Below, one piece after another: positions 1-6,886 of a stretch of DNA of 11,907 nt (position 1 is its first letter; each line of letters begins with the position of its first letter). The notes below the pieces were generated by a model. The model searched no databases. It was not told the DNA's origin and saw only the letters and a program-made list of their open reading frames with translations. The DNA comes from Acidiferrobacterales bacterium. GTDB lineage: Bacteria; Pseudomonadota; Gammaproteobacteria; Acidiferrobacterales; Sulfurifustaceae. Position numbers and translations under genes: made by a program. The stretch spans positions 1-11,907 of the forward strand of contig WGFP01000034.1 in the NCBI GenBank assembly GCA_015492195.1, given 5' to 3'.

Positions 1-837
1 TTTCGGGCATGGGAATTGTCAGGCCGTTATCCCGGGATTCTGAAAGACAAAAAAGTCGGCCGGGAAGCAACCAAGCTTTTTAACGACGCCCAAAGCCTGT
101 TAAAGCGCATTATCGACAACAAGCTGCTCAAGGCCAGGGGGGTAATCGGACTCTTTCCGGCCAACAGCGTGGATGATGACGACATTGAGATCTTCGAAGA
201 CGACACGCGCAAGAAAACATTAATGACGCTGCATACGCTGCGCCAGCAGGATGAAAAACCGCCGGGCCGCCCCAACCGCGCGCTCGCGGACTTTGTTGCA
301 CCCAAGGAAACCGGGCTTAAAGACTACATCGGTGCGTTTGCGGTCACTACGGGCATCGGCGCCGACCAGCTCGTGCAGCAGTACGAAAAAGACCATGATG
401 ACTACAACGCGATTATGGTCAAGGCCTTAGCGGATCGTTTGGCTGAGGCGTTCGCCGAGCGCCTGCATGAGCGCGTGCGCAAGGAATTCTGGGGGTATGC
501 CAAAGACGAAGACCTAAACAAAGAAGCCTTGATAAAAGAAGCGTACCGGGGCATCCGCCCCGCCCCCGGCTATCCCGCCTGCCCGGACCACACGGAAAAG
601 GCATTGCTGTTCAAACTCATCGATGCCACGAAGAACACCGATATTAAACTCACGGAAAGCTTCGCCATGTGGCCCCCCGCCAGCGTCAGCGGCTTTTACT
701 TTTCCCATCCCGAGGCGCAATACTTCGCCGTCGGAAAACTCGGCAAGGACCAAGTCGAAGACTATGCAAGACGCAAGGGGATGGATGTTGCGACAGTGGA
801 AAGATGGTTGGCGCCGAACCTGGGTTATGACGTCTAG
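1..837 (+). CDS. metH: Methionine synthase, cobalamin-dependent, C-terminal activation domain (partial)
   Basis: This is the 3' end of metH, open from base 1 and truncated by the window edge. A TTG at base 16 is not the real start, because the frame reads upstream through FRAWELSGRYP, a typical MetH sequence. The 278 visible codons are almost exactly the AdoMet-binding reactivation domain of a protein that is usually about 1,230 residues long. That domain binds S-adenosylmethionine and flavodoxin to restore oxidised cob(II)alamin to methylcobalamin, so that homocysteine can be methylated from methyltetrahydrofolate in the cytoplasm. The signature RPAPGYPACPDHTEK lies at visible residues 186-200; its Arg and Tyr correspond to AdoMet-site residues of E. 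coli MetH. SGFYFSHPEAQYFAVG follows at 230-245, then the usual C-terminus WLAPNLGYDV. The TAG stop directly abuts the stop of the convergent gene. The rest of the protein lies outside the window. Confidence 0.97.
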   Translation, partial: FRAWELSGRYPGILKDKKVGREATKLFNDAQSLLKRIIDNKLLKARGVIGLFPANSVDDDDIEIFEDDTRKKTLMTLHTLRQQDEKPPGRPNRALADFVAPKETGLKDYIGAFAVTTGIGADQLVQQYEKDHDDYNAIMVKALADRLAEAFAERLHERVRKEFWGYAKDEDLNKEALIKEAYRGIRPAPGYPACPDHTEKALLFKLIDATKNTDIKLTESFAMWPPASVSGFYFSHPEAQYFAVGKLGKDQVEDYARRKGMDVATVERWLAPNLGYDV

Positions 838-1353
838 CTATAGGTCGTCCAGAATCCGCTTGCGGATAAGGCGGTATTCCTGGTCGGTAATCAGCCCCTT
901 CTTGTACAACGCGTTCAATTTCCGCAGACGACGTTCGATGGTGTCGCCCGTTTCAGTTGGCTTTTCAGAAGTTGTGGCCGGAGCCGGCTCGGGGGAAGGG
1001 GTCTCGCGATAGTCCGGGCCGCATTCTAGGACCACGTGCATGTCTTTCGACAGTACCTTGTCGTCCACTTCCTTGTGATAGGTCTTGCAACCCGCGCGCT
1101 TCAGGGACAGGGTGCCGACCGACCGGTAAACAACCCCAACGCGTTTTGTCGGAAAAGTATCGCTTCGTAGAAATAACGGGGTCGTGCCGAGCTTCTTGCC
1201 CGAGGCGTAAACCACCGCTCCGGATGGCTCCGACGTAACGCGTATCCCGTATTCACCCTCGCCCTTCGACAATCCGCCGCAGCCCGACAGCGCGAGCGCC
1301 AGCATCGCCCCGAAAAACCACACCAGCCATCGGCCTCGACCCTTTAATCTCAT
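838..1353 (-). CDS. Small lipoprotein with PEGA-like domain and SHOCT-like C-terminus
   Basis: This predicted 171-residue lipoprotein has a positively charged N-terminus, a hydrophobic stretch at about 9-23 and a lipobox ALSGC with the lipidated Cys at 25. The next residue is Gly, not Asp, so outer-membrane sorting is expected. Residues 37-60 (IRVTSEPSGAVVYASGKKLG then TTPL) resemble a PEGA-type surface domain. Cys89 and Cys111 could pair in the periplasm. A Pro/Thr/Glu-rich linker spans 114-137. Residues 138-171 (RRLRKLNALYKKGLITDQEY and following) look like a SHOCT domain, a short helical pair often found at protein C-termini and thought to mediate oligomerisation. The start ATG is preceded by GAGAGGG with short spacing. 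The gene is convergent with metH, and 106 bp separate it from the end of the RND gene upstream. The function is unknown; a structural or envelope-associated role is only a guess. Confidence 0.85.
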   Translation of the reverse strand: MRLKGRGRWLVWFFGAMLALALSGCGGLSKGEGEYGIRVTSEPSGAVVYASGKKLGTTPLFLRSDTFPTKRVGVVYRSVGTLSLKRAGCKTYHKEVDDKVLSKDMHVVLECGPDYRETPSPEPAPATTSEKPTETGDTIERRLRKLNALYKKGLITDQEYRLIRKRILDDL

Positions 1354-1459
1354 ATTCCCTCTCGCAATGCAGGCCTACGGGATAAATCCAGCCCTGAAGC
1401 GTAAAGTATCAAAGCCGCCCGCATGGAAGCAATGATCAATGCTTGCCGGGTTATATTTC

Positions 1460-4400
1460 CTACTTTTTAAACCCCTTGTTCGCCCGCACTTTACCGAAAA
1501 CTTCCATCAACTTGGCATTGATGTCCATGCCCACGGCCAATGCCGCGGGGATCGTGACCAAGGTGATCAGGGTCGCGAAGATCAATCCCCAGGACAGGGC
1601 GAGCGCCATGGGTGAAACAAACGGGTCGAGCCCGCCCCAGCCGTAGGCCGTCGGCAGCAGGCCCATCACCGTGGTGGCGGCGGTCAGCAAGACCGCGCGT
1701 AAGCGACGGCGGCCTGCGATAACGATCGCCTCGCGGCAGGGGACGCCTTCCTTCATGATGCGCTGGACAAACACCAGGAGCACCAGGGCGCTGTTCACCA
1801 CCACGCCGGCGAGCGCCACCATGCCCATGGTCGAGAAGAACGACAACGGCATCGGTTTCCACAACAAGTCGTGCATGAAGAAACTGAGGATGATCCCGAT
1901 GGCGCCGAAGGGGATCGCAAGCATCACGATCAATGGATAACCCAGGTTATTGAACTGAATGGCGAGGATAAAAAAGATGCCGACCAGCGCGAACATGAAG
2001 GCCACCAATAAACCTCTGAAGGACTCGACGTTCTTTTCCGCCTCACCGCCGTATTTTACCTGGACCTTTTCCGCGACATCACCGGTCCATTCGGCCTGTT
2101 TCTCAGCTACCAGATTATTGATCTCAAGGCTGGTGATGACATCGGTGTTGATGTCGGCGACCACGTTGACGACGCGGATGCCGGCCTTGTGACGGATGGT
2201 GGTAAAACCCGGATTTTCTTCCAGACGTGCGATTCGCGACAAAGGCACCAGGCCGTCGCGCTGATTGGGGATCAAGAGTTCACGCAACTGTTTGAGCTGG
2301 TCGCGGCCGCTGTTCGGATACCGGATGGTGATGTCAACCTCTTCCGTGCCGCGACGCAGCGTCGAAACACGCCAGCCGCCGACCGCCGCGCGTACATGGT
2401 TCGAGGCGGTGGCAAGATCAACGCCGGCGTAAGCCGCCAGCCTGCGGTTGAGCACGACGTGCAATTCTTCGTCGCCGGGTTCCAGGCCGCTGTCCACCGC
2501 AGTGACGCCGGGGACCTTCTTAAGAAATTCAATCAGCCGCCGCGCCGCAGTTTCGCTGGCGACGTTGTCGTTGCTGGCAATTTCCACCTCCAGCGGCCGG
2601 CCGGTGGGCGGGCCGGGCCTGACTTCCGCCAAGGCAATCTTGAGTTCCGGAAACAGGGGCGGCACTTCCCTGGCGATTTTACGCATGTCGTGCAAGGCAT
2701 CGTGATCCGGGCGGGCCACGGCCGGCGTGTAGATCACGCGGATCTGCCCGTACCGTCCGCCGCGTTGGGTCAGGGGATCGCCGACGTCGACGGCGGTCTC
2801 ACCGCTTGTCAGGAGCGTGGCATCCAAGTAATCCGGGTTAATGCGATTTCGTATCTCGCGGTCGACCTTGATGAGATGTTCGCGCATGGCCTCGACGCTG
2901 GTGCCCGGCGGGGCGGTGACGCGCGCGATGTACTGGTCCACGCCGACGGGAGGAAACAACTGGAAGGACATGGCGGTCCTGGCCAAGACCACGCTGCCAA
3001 TCAGGATCAGCAGGGCAATACCGAGGGTCAGCCAGCGATGCGTCAATACCTTGTCAAGCAGGCGCGCGTAGGTTTCTTCCAGCCACACCAACCAGGCGCG
3101 CTCCCTCGGATGCTTACGAGGATTTGTCACATGCCGCACATGGCTCGGCAGAACCATGAAGGACTCCAACCAAGAGAACAGCATTAGCGAGATCACGACA
3201 ATGGGAATGGCTATGACGAGTTTTCCGATGATGCCGGTCATGAACATCAGCGGCAGAAACGCCACGATGGTCGTCATGACCGTGGCCGTGACCGGGCCGA
3301 GCAGTTCATACGCCCCTTTCACCGCCGCCTCGGTCGGGTTAAGCCCTTTTTCCATGTGATAGGTGATGTTCTCACCGATAATAATGGCATCGTCCACGAT
3401 CATGCCGAGCACGATGATAAAGCCCATCATGGAGACAAGGTTCAGGGTGATTCCCGAAAGATAAAGCGCAAAAAGTCCAGTGAGAAAAATGATCGGCAGA
3501 CCCCAAGTGGTGGTAAGCGCCACCGACGGCCGTAGGAACATGATCAACGCCACGAAAACCAACACCAGGCCCACCATGCCGTTGTTGGTAAGCACCCCCA
3601 AGCGCATGCGGGCAAAACGGGAGAAATCCTGAAAGGTCTCGGTTCTCACTTCGGCGCCGTAGCGCTTCGGCACGGTATCCAGGTATTTATCAATCCTGTC
3701 CACCGTGGCAATGATATCGGCGTCGGCCTTTTTCAGAATAATCATGGCCAACGCCGGCTCGCCGGATACATCGTAAATGACGTTTGGCTCTTCCAGTGAT
3801 TCAGTCACGGTGGCCACGTCGCCCAGGCGGATGCCGCCGCCCCACTCATTCGCGCGCAGCATCAGGTTGGCCGCATCCTCGGCGCTGCGAAACTCCCCGA
3901 CGATGCGTACCGCTTTTTGGCCCTCGGCCGTGTCGATGTCGCCGCCGGGGGCGTTGATGTTCCAGCTGGAAAGCAATGCCGCGATCTCACCCACGGAGAT
4001 TCGGTGCCGCCGAAGCTTTTCCGGCTGCACCACCACCCGAATCTCCGCCTTGCGGGCACCCTGGATCACTACCTTGGCGACACCGGGAACTTCCAGAAGA
4101 TCGTCTTTGATGCGGTCGCCCAAGCGCTTGAGTTCGAGCGGCTCTAGCGGCGCGGCGACGGCGATCCGGATAATCGGGAATACCGCGCCTTCGATCTCCG
4201 TAACCTTCGGATCATCCGGAAGATCGTCCGGCAAATCGGCGCGGTCGACCGCAAGCTGCACGTCACTGGCCAACCTCACGCGGTTCGTGGCAAAAGGATC
4301 CAGCTCCAGCGTGATCCGCCCGGAGCCGGGAAAGGCTGCCGAGACCATCCGGTCGATGCCGTTTAAGGCCTTCAGTTCCTGCTCGATGGGTGTAATCACC

Positions 4401-4588
4401 AGGCGTTCCAGTTCTTCCGGCGTGGCGCCAGGATAAGTTGTGTCAATCTGGATCAGGTCCAGATTGACGTTGGGAAACGCCTCGCGGTTGATATGAAAAG
4501 CCGCGTACATACCCAGCCCAACCAGAAAAATCGTGATCAGGTTGACCATCAGGCCGCGCTCGACCAGAAAACGGAGGAAACGGGTCAT
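1460..4588 (-). CDS. RND-family efflux permease (AcrB/HAE-like, uncharacterised subfamily)
   Basis: This 1,042-residue protein is a full-length RND inner-membrane proton antiporter. Both halves show the family plan: TM1 near 10-30, a large periplasmic porter domain, TM2-TM6 at about 336-480, TM7 near 518-538, a second porter domain, and TM8-TM12 at about 857-1018. The TM4 acidic pair is present as GMIVDDAIIIGEN (Asp399, Asp400), matching AcrB D407/D408. The TM10 lysine of AcrB is not conserved: the segment reads GVVVNSALVL, with Asn932 at the aligned site. The motif SWLESFMVLPSH in TM6 adds a membrane glutamate (about 475). These features place it in a large, poorly characterised RND clade, not with AcrB or CzcA/CusA. 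The ATG overlaps the outer-membrane factor stop as ATGA, with AGAGGG (4598-4603) upstream. It probably exports a hydrophobic or toxic compound; the substrate cannot be read from sequence. No adaptor gene is adjacent. Confidence 0.95.
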   Translation of the reverse strand: MTRFLRFLVERGLMVNLITIFLVGLGMYAAFHINREAFPNVNLDLIQIDTTYPGATPEELERLVITPIEQELKALNGIDRMVSAAFPGSGRITLELDPFATNRVRLASDVQLAVDRADLPDDLPDDPKVTEIEGAVFPIIRIAVAAPLEPLELKRLGDRIKDDLLEVPGVAKVVIQGARKAEIRVVVQPEKLRRHRISVGEIAALLSSWNINAPGGDIDTAEGQKAVRIVGEFRSAEDAANLMLRANEWGGGIRLGDVATVTESLEEPNVIYDVSGEPALAMIILKKADADIIATVDRIDKYLDTVPKRYGAEVRTETFQDFSRFARMRLGVLTNNGMVGLVLVFVALIMFLRPSVALTTTWGLPIIFLTGLFALYLSGITLNLVSMMGFIIVLGMIVDDAIIIGENITYHMEKGLNPTEAAVKGAYELLGPVTATVMTTIVAFLPLMFMTGIIGKLVIAIPIVVISLMLFSWLESFMVLPSHVRHVTNPRKHPRERAWLVWLEETYARLLDKVLTHRWLTLGIALLILIGSVVLARTAMSFQLFPPVGVDQYIARVTAPPGTSVEAMREHLIKVDREIRNRINPDYLDATLLTSGETAVDVGDPLTQRGGRYGQIRVIYTPAVARPDHDALHDMRKIAREVPPLFPELKIALAEVRPGPPTGRPLEVEIASNDNVASETAARRLIEFLKKVPGVTAVDSGLEPGDEELHVVLNRRLAAYAGVDLATASNHVRAAVGGWRVSTLRRGTEEVDITIRYPNSGRDQLKQLRELLIPNQRDGLVPLSRIARLEENPGFTTIRHKAGIRVVNVVADINTDVITSLEINNLVAEKQAEWTGDVAEKVQVKYGGEAEKNVESFRGLLVAFMFALVGIFFILAIQFNNLGYPLIVMLAIPFGAIGIILSFFMHDLLWKPMPLSFFSTMGMVALAGVVVNSALVLLVFVQRIMKEGVPCREAIVIAGRRRLRAVLLTAATTVMGLLPTAYGWGGLDPFVSPMALALSWGLIFATLITLVTIPAALAVGMDINAKLMEVFGKVRANKGFKK

Positions 4589-6039
4589 TGAACGACGCCC
4601 TCTTCACGTGTGCCGGAGGGGACAACGGTTCTCCAAAGAGAACCACGCAGGATATCGAGATCGGTGTGCTTGCGGGCCAAGTCGATTTTCTGTTGTTCCA
4701 GTAAAAACTCGGCGAGATAAAAATCCGATTCGGACTGAATCAGCTTGTCGGTTTCGGTACGACCTGTACGATGGCGCTCTTCCGCTTCCATAAGCTTCAG
4801 CTTTTCGCTTTCCAGACTCAGGCGATAACCTTCCAGAGCGCGCCGCGCGGCGTTGATTTCGGCCAGCAAACTGGACACGTTATAACGCAGATCCGACTGC
4901 ACCAGGCTGATTTCGCGCAGGGCGATGGAACGGTCCAACAGAGCCTGGTTGATCTCCGCGTCAAAACCGCGCTTGTCCAGGGGATAGCGGTATTCCAGAC
5001 GCACGCCGCCGACGCGCTCCGAGCGATTGACGCTTCCTAATAGGGTATTACCACTCAATGTTTTGTTGCCGACGGAAAGCACCACGTCCATTTTGTTCCG
5101 CGCGGCATCGCGGGCACGGGCGATCGCGGCCTCGGCCCGGCTGACGCGGGCGCGGTTACGGCGAAGATCCGGATTGTTGGCTTCCGCCTCTTGCAACAGC
5201 TTTCGAATATCCTCCGTAACCGGCGCAAGGGGATCGGCAAGCGCGGGAACAAACTCGGCGTCCCAGGGACGATTCATCAGGCGGTTGAGTTCGGTGCGCT
5301 GCCGTTCCCAGGCGACTTGCAATCTGCGGTATTCGGCGATTTGCGTGCGTAATTGGGCCTCGGCTTGCAAACGATCCTTTTTCTCGGCGATCCCAAGAGC
5401 GATATTGCGCCGGATATAACGCTTTAATCGTTCGGCGCGCGCGATGGCCCGCTTGGCGTTCTCGAGTTGTGCCCACGTCAGGGCTGCCGCATAGAAGAGA
5501 TCAGCAGTCTTGCGAGCCAATTGATCACGCTGCGCTTCCCGGTCAGCTTCGGCGATTTCCACGCCGGCGGCGGCACTGGTCAAACCCTGGTGATAATCCG
5601 GATTACCTTTTCCCTGCCCCAGCGGGAGCCGATAGTTCAAATCAACGCTTGTCGAATCCGCAGGATTTGGAATAGCGGGACTGAACGTAGCCCCGCTATC
5701 TTCACGGGTATATCCCGCACCCAAACCGACGCTGCCGCCGGAGACAAGTTTGCGATCAAGACTGGCGCTGGCATCCGTTCGATCGGTGGGTGTGCCCAGC
5801 AAAGGGCTGGTATCACGCGCCACACCCGCCTGACCTTCCAGGACCCAACCAAGCCGGCTTTCCACGCGCGGATTTTCCTGACGCGCGCGCTGTACCTTCA
5901 TGGCCGCCACCTGCAACGACAGATCGGTATCCAACACCCGTTGCAGCACCTGCCTGAAGGTAAGCGACTCGCCGGCACCGACCGACCCCGCCGTTAGCAG
6001 AAATGCGAATACCGCCGACAAACATGAAATGCCTTTCAT
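4585..6039 (-). CDS. TolC-family outer-membrane efflux protein
   Basis: This 484-residue protein is an outer-membrane factor that should form the trimeric exit duct for the RND pump encoded next. It has a Sec signal peptide (about 1-22, likely cut after SVGA) and no convincing lipobox, so it is probably TolC-like and not lipidated like OprM. The sequence shows the internal duplication of the family: long helical, Arg/Ala/Glu-rich coiled-coil stretches at about 155-255 and 360-465, separated by beta segments (about 95-140 and 318-352). The first beta segment ends with NYRLPLGQGKGNPDY, and its counterpart in the second half is EYRYPLDKRGFDAEINQA. Its ATG overlaps the TetR stop (ATGA) and its TGA overlaps the RND start, so all three are probably translationally coupled. 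The upstream Shine-Dalgarno is weak, which fits coupling. The residues that contact a periplasmic adaptor cannot be assigned by eye. Confidence 0.93.
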   Translation of the reverse strand: MKGISCLSAVFAFLLTAGSVGAGESLTFRQVLQRVLDTDLSLQVAAMKVQRARQENPRVESRLGWVLEGQAGVARDTSPLLGTPTDRTDASASLDRKLVSGGSVGLGAGYTREDSGATFSPAIPNPADSTSVDLNYRLPLGQGKGNPDYHQGLTSAAAGVEIAEADREAQRDQLARKTADLFYAAALTWAQLENAKRAIARAERLKRYIRRNIALGIAEKKDRLQAEAQLRTQIAEYRRLQVAWERQRTELNRLMNRPWDAEFVPALADPLAPVTEDIRKLLQEAEANNPDLRRNRARVSRAEAAIARARDAARNKMDVVLSVGNKTLSGNTLLGSVNRSERVGGVRLEYRYPLDKRGFDAEINQALLDRSIALREISLVQSDLRYNVSSLLAEINAARRALEGYRLSLESEKLKLMEAEERHRTGRTETDKLIQSESDFYLAEFLLEQQKIDLARKHTDLDILRGSLWRTVVPSGTREEGVVQ

Positions 6040-6698
6040 ATTTTTTGTCCAGATTCGTTAAGGAGACCGTTCAGGAACGTGTCGAGATGCGTGTCGAGAA
6101 ACACGCGGACATCGTAGGGATCTTTATCGAATGGATACAACGAATGCTGCCAGATGGCGGCGAAGACCAGAGGGGCGATCAATACGCGCACTGCATGATT
6201 GACGTCGCACTCCCTGAATTCGCCGCGGTCGATGCCCTGCTGCAACACGCGGACGAAGACCCGGCGCACACGGCGGATCACCTGATCGACGAAGAACCTG
6301 GCCAGTTCGGGAAAATTGCTCGCCTCCGACACCAGCAATTTAGGAACGCCCGAAAGCCGTGATTCTCCCACCATGCTCCACCACTGATACACCAGTTTGC
6401 GGACGAGTTCCTGCGCCGGTCCTCGATAACGGTCCACCTGCTGCTCCACCCGTTTGATTTCCGGCAGCACCATTTCCCGGACCACGGCGCGGAACAGCGT
6501 CTCCTTGTTCTCGAAGTACAAATACACACTGCCCTTGGAAAGCCCGGCCTTGCGCGCCACGTCGTCGAGCTTGGTGGCGGCAAACCCGCGCTCCACGAAG
6601 AGCATGAGTGCCGCGTCCAGAATCTCGCCGGGGCGCGCGTCCTTGCGCCTTTTCCACCGTCGCTTCTTGATTGATTTATTGGTTGAACCGGGCATCAC
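6036..6698 (-). CDS. TetR/AcrR-family transcriptional repressor
   Basis: This 220-residue one-component regulator has a very basic N-terminal arm (KSIKKRRWKRRKD, residues 8-20). A canonical TetR helix-turn-helix follows at about 40-70, containing TKLDDVARKAGLSKGSVYLY and FENKETLF. The rest is an all-helical ligand-binding and dimerisation domain with LVSEASNFPELARFF near 122-136, typical of the AcrR-like group that controls RND pumps. Two starts are possible: GTG at 6698 and ATG at 6695, one codon apart. Neither has a clear Shine-Dalgarno, and the predicted leader is only about 20 nt. It is the first gene of the operon and its stop overlaps the next start. A perfect palindrome overlaps its promoter, so I infer that it represses itself and the pump genes until it binds an inducer, possibly a pump substrate. 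The inducer is unknown. Confidence 0.93.
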   Translation of the reverse strand: MMPGSTNKSIKKRRWKRRKDARPGEILDAALMLFVERGFAATKLDDVARKAGLSKGSVYLYFENKETLFRAVVREMVLPEIKRVEQQVDRYRGPAQELVRKLVYQWWSMVGESRLSGVPKLLVSEASNFPELARFFVDQVIRRVRRVFVRVLQQGIDRGEFRECDVNHAVRVLIAPLVFAAIWQHSLYPFDKDPYDVRVFLDTHLDTFLNGLLNESGQKI

Positions 6699-6710
6699 GA
6701 AGAATCAATA

Positions 6711-6728
6711 AATGACTTTTTAGTCATT
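6711..6728. promoter_or_regulatory. Probable TetR-family operator palindrome
   Basis: AATGACT-TTTT-AGTCATT is a perfect 7-bp inverted repeat with a 4-bp spacer. It lies 12 bp upstream of the GTG start of the TetR gene and overlaps the predicted -10 box. Short perfect palindromes placed over their own promoter are the usual TetR-family operator design. That this regulator binds it is inference. Confidence 0.65.
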
Positions 6729-6755
6729 AAATACCAGAAAATCTCTATTTGTCAA
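6726..6755 (-). promoter_or_regulatory. Predicted sigma70 promoter of the TetR-OMF-RND operon
   Basis: On the minus strand a perfect -35 TTGACA (6750-6755) is followed, after 18 bp, by TTTAAT (6726-6731), which matches 5 of 6 consensus -10 bases. Transcription would start near 6719-6720, inside the palindrome, giving a leader of about 20 nt before the TetR start. The 18-bp spacing is one above the optimum. Confidence 0.6.
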
Positions 6756-6800
6756 CTAATTAGCACACCGCTTCGGGGCGCTCCCGGCGCGAAAAATCGG

Positions 6801-6828
6801 TTAAAATCAAAGTTATTCAGCAAATAAT
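6801..6828 (+). promoter_or_regulatory. Weak candidate promoter for the TRAP operon
   Basis: TTAAAA (6801-6806; 4 of 6 matches to the -35 consensus) and AATAAT (6823-6828; 5 of 6 to the -10) are 16 bp apart. They would start a transcript near 6835, at the foot of the stem-loop noted next. This is the best rightward candidate I found in the 188-bp divergent region, but it is weak and other sites are possible. Confidence 0.3.
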
Positions 6829-6834
6829 CCCACG

Positions 6835-6855
6835 CGGCAAGATTTGGGCTTGCCG
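6835..6855 (+). promoter_or_regulatory. Inverted repeat in the TRAP operon leader
   Basis: CGGCAAG-N7-CTTGCCG is a perfect 7-bp inverted repeat with a 7-nt loop (ATTTGGG). It lies 31 bp before the TatT start and just upstream of an AAGGGGGA ribosome-binding site (6865-6872). It could be an mRNA leader hairpin or a regulator's operator. There is no T-run, so it is not an intrinsic terminator. Confidence 0.4.
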
Positions 6856-6886
6856 GAGACAGTAAAGGGGGACCGTCCACAAGCAT

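Noticed and set aside
16..18. TTG at base 16 as the start of the first gene
   Set aside because: The frame is open to base 1 and the upstream residues FRAWE fit the MetH family, so the gene simply continues beyond the window.
838..1353. Whether the small lipoprotein could be the missing RND adaptor
   Set aside because: At 171 residues it is far too short and lacks the coiled-coil hairpin, lipoyl and beta-barrel domains of HlyD/AcrA-type adaptors.
1427..1444. Imperfect palindrome AAGCAATGATCAATGCTT downstream of the RND gene, as a possible terminator
   Set aside because: The stem is interrupted by mismatches, has no loop and is not followed by a T-run on the minus strand. It is probably chance or a weak protein site.
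2189..3187. A 332-codon open frame on the + strand inside the RND permease gene
   Set aside because: It is antisense to a continuous, motif-bearing RND coding region. The protein has no recognisable domain, and long antisense frames are common opposite GC-rich genes.
3777..4436. A 219-codon Ser/Arg-rich open frame on the + strand
   Set aside because: It lies opposite the N-terminal third of the RND gene. Its low-complexity composition is typical of a shadow frame.
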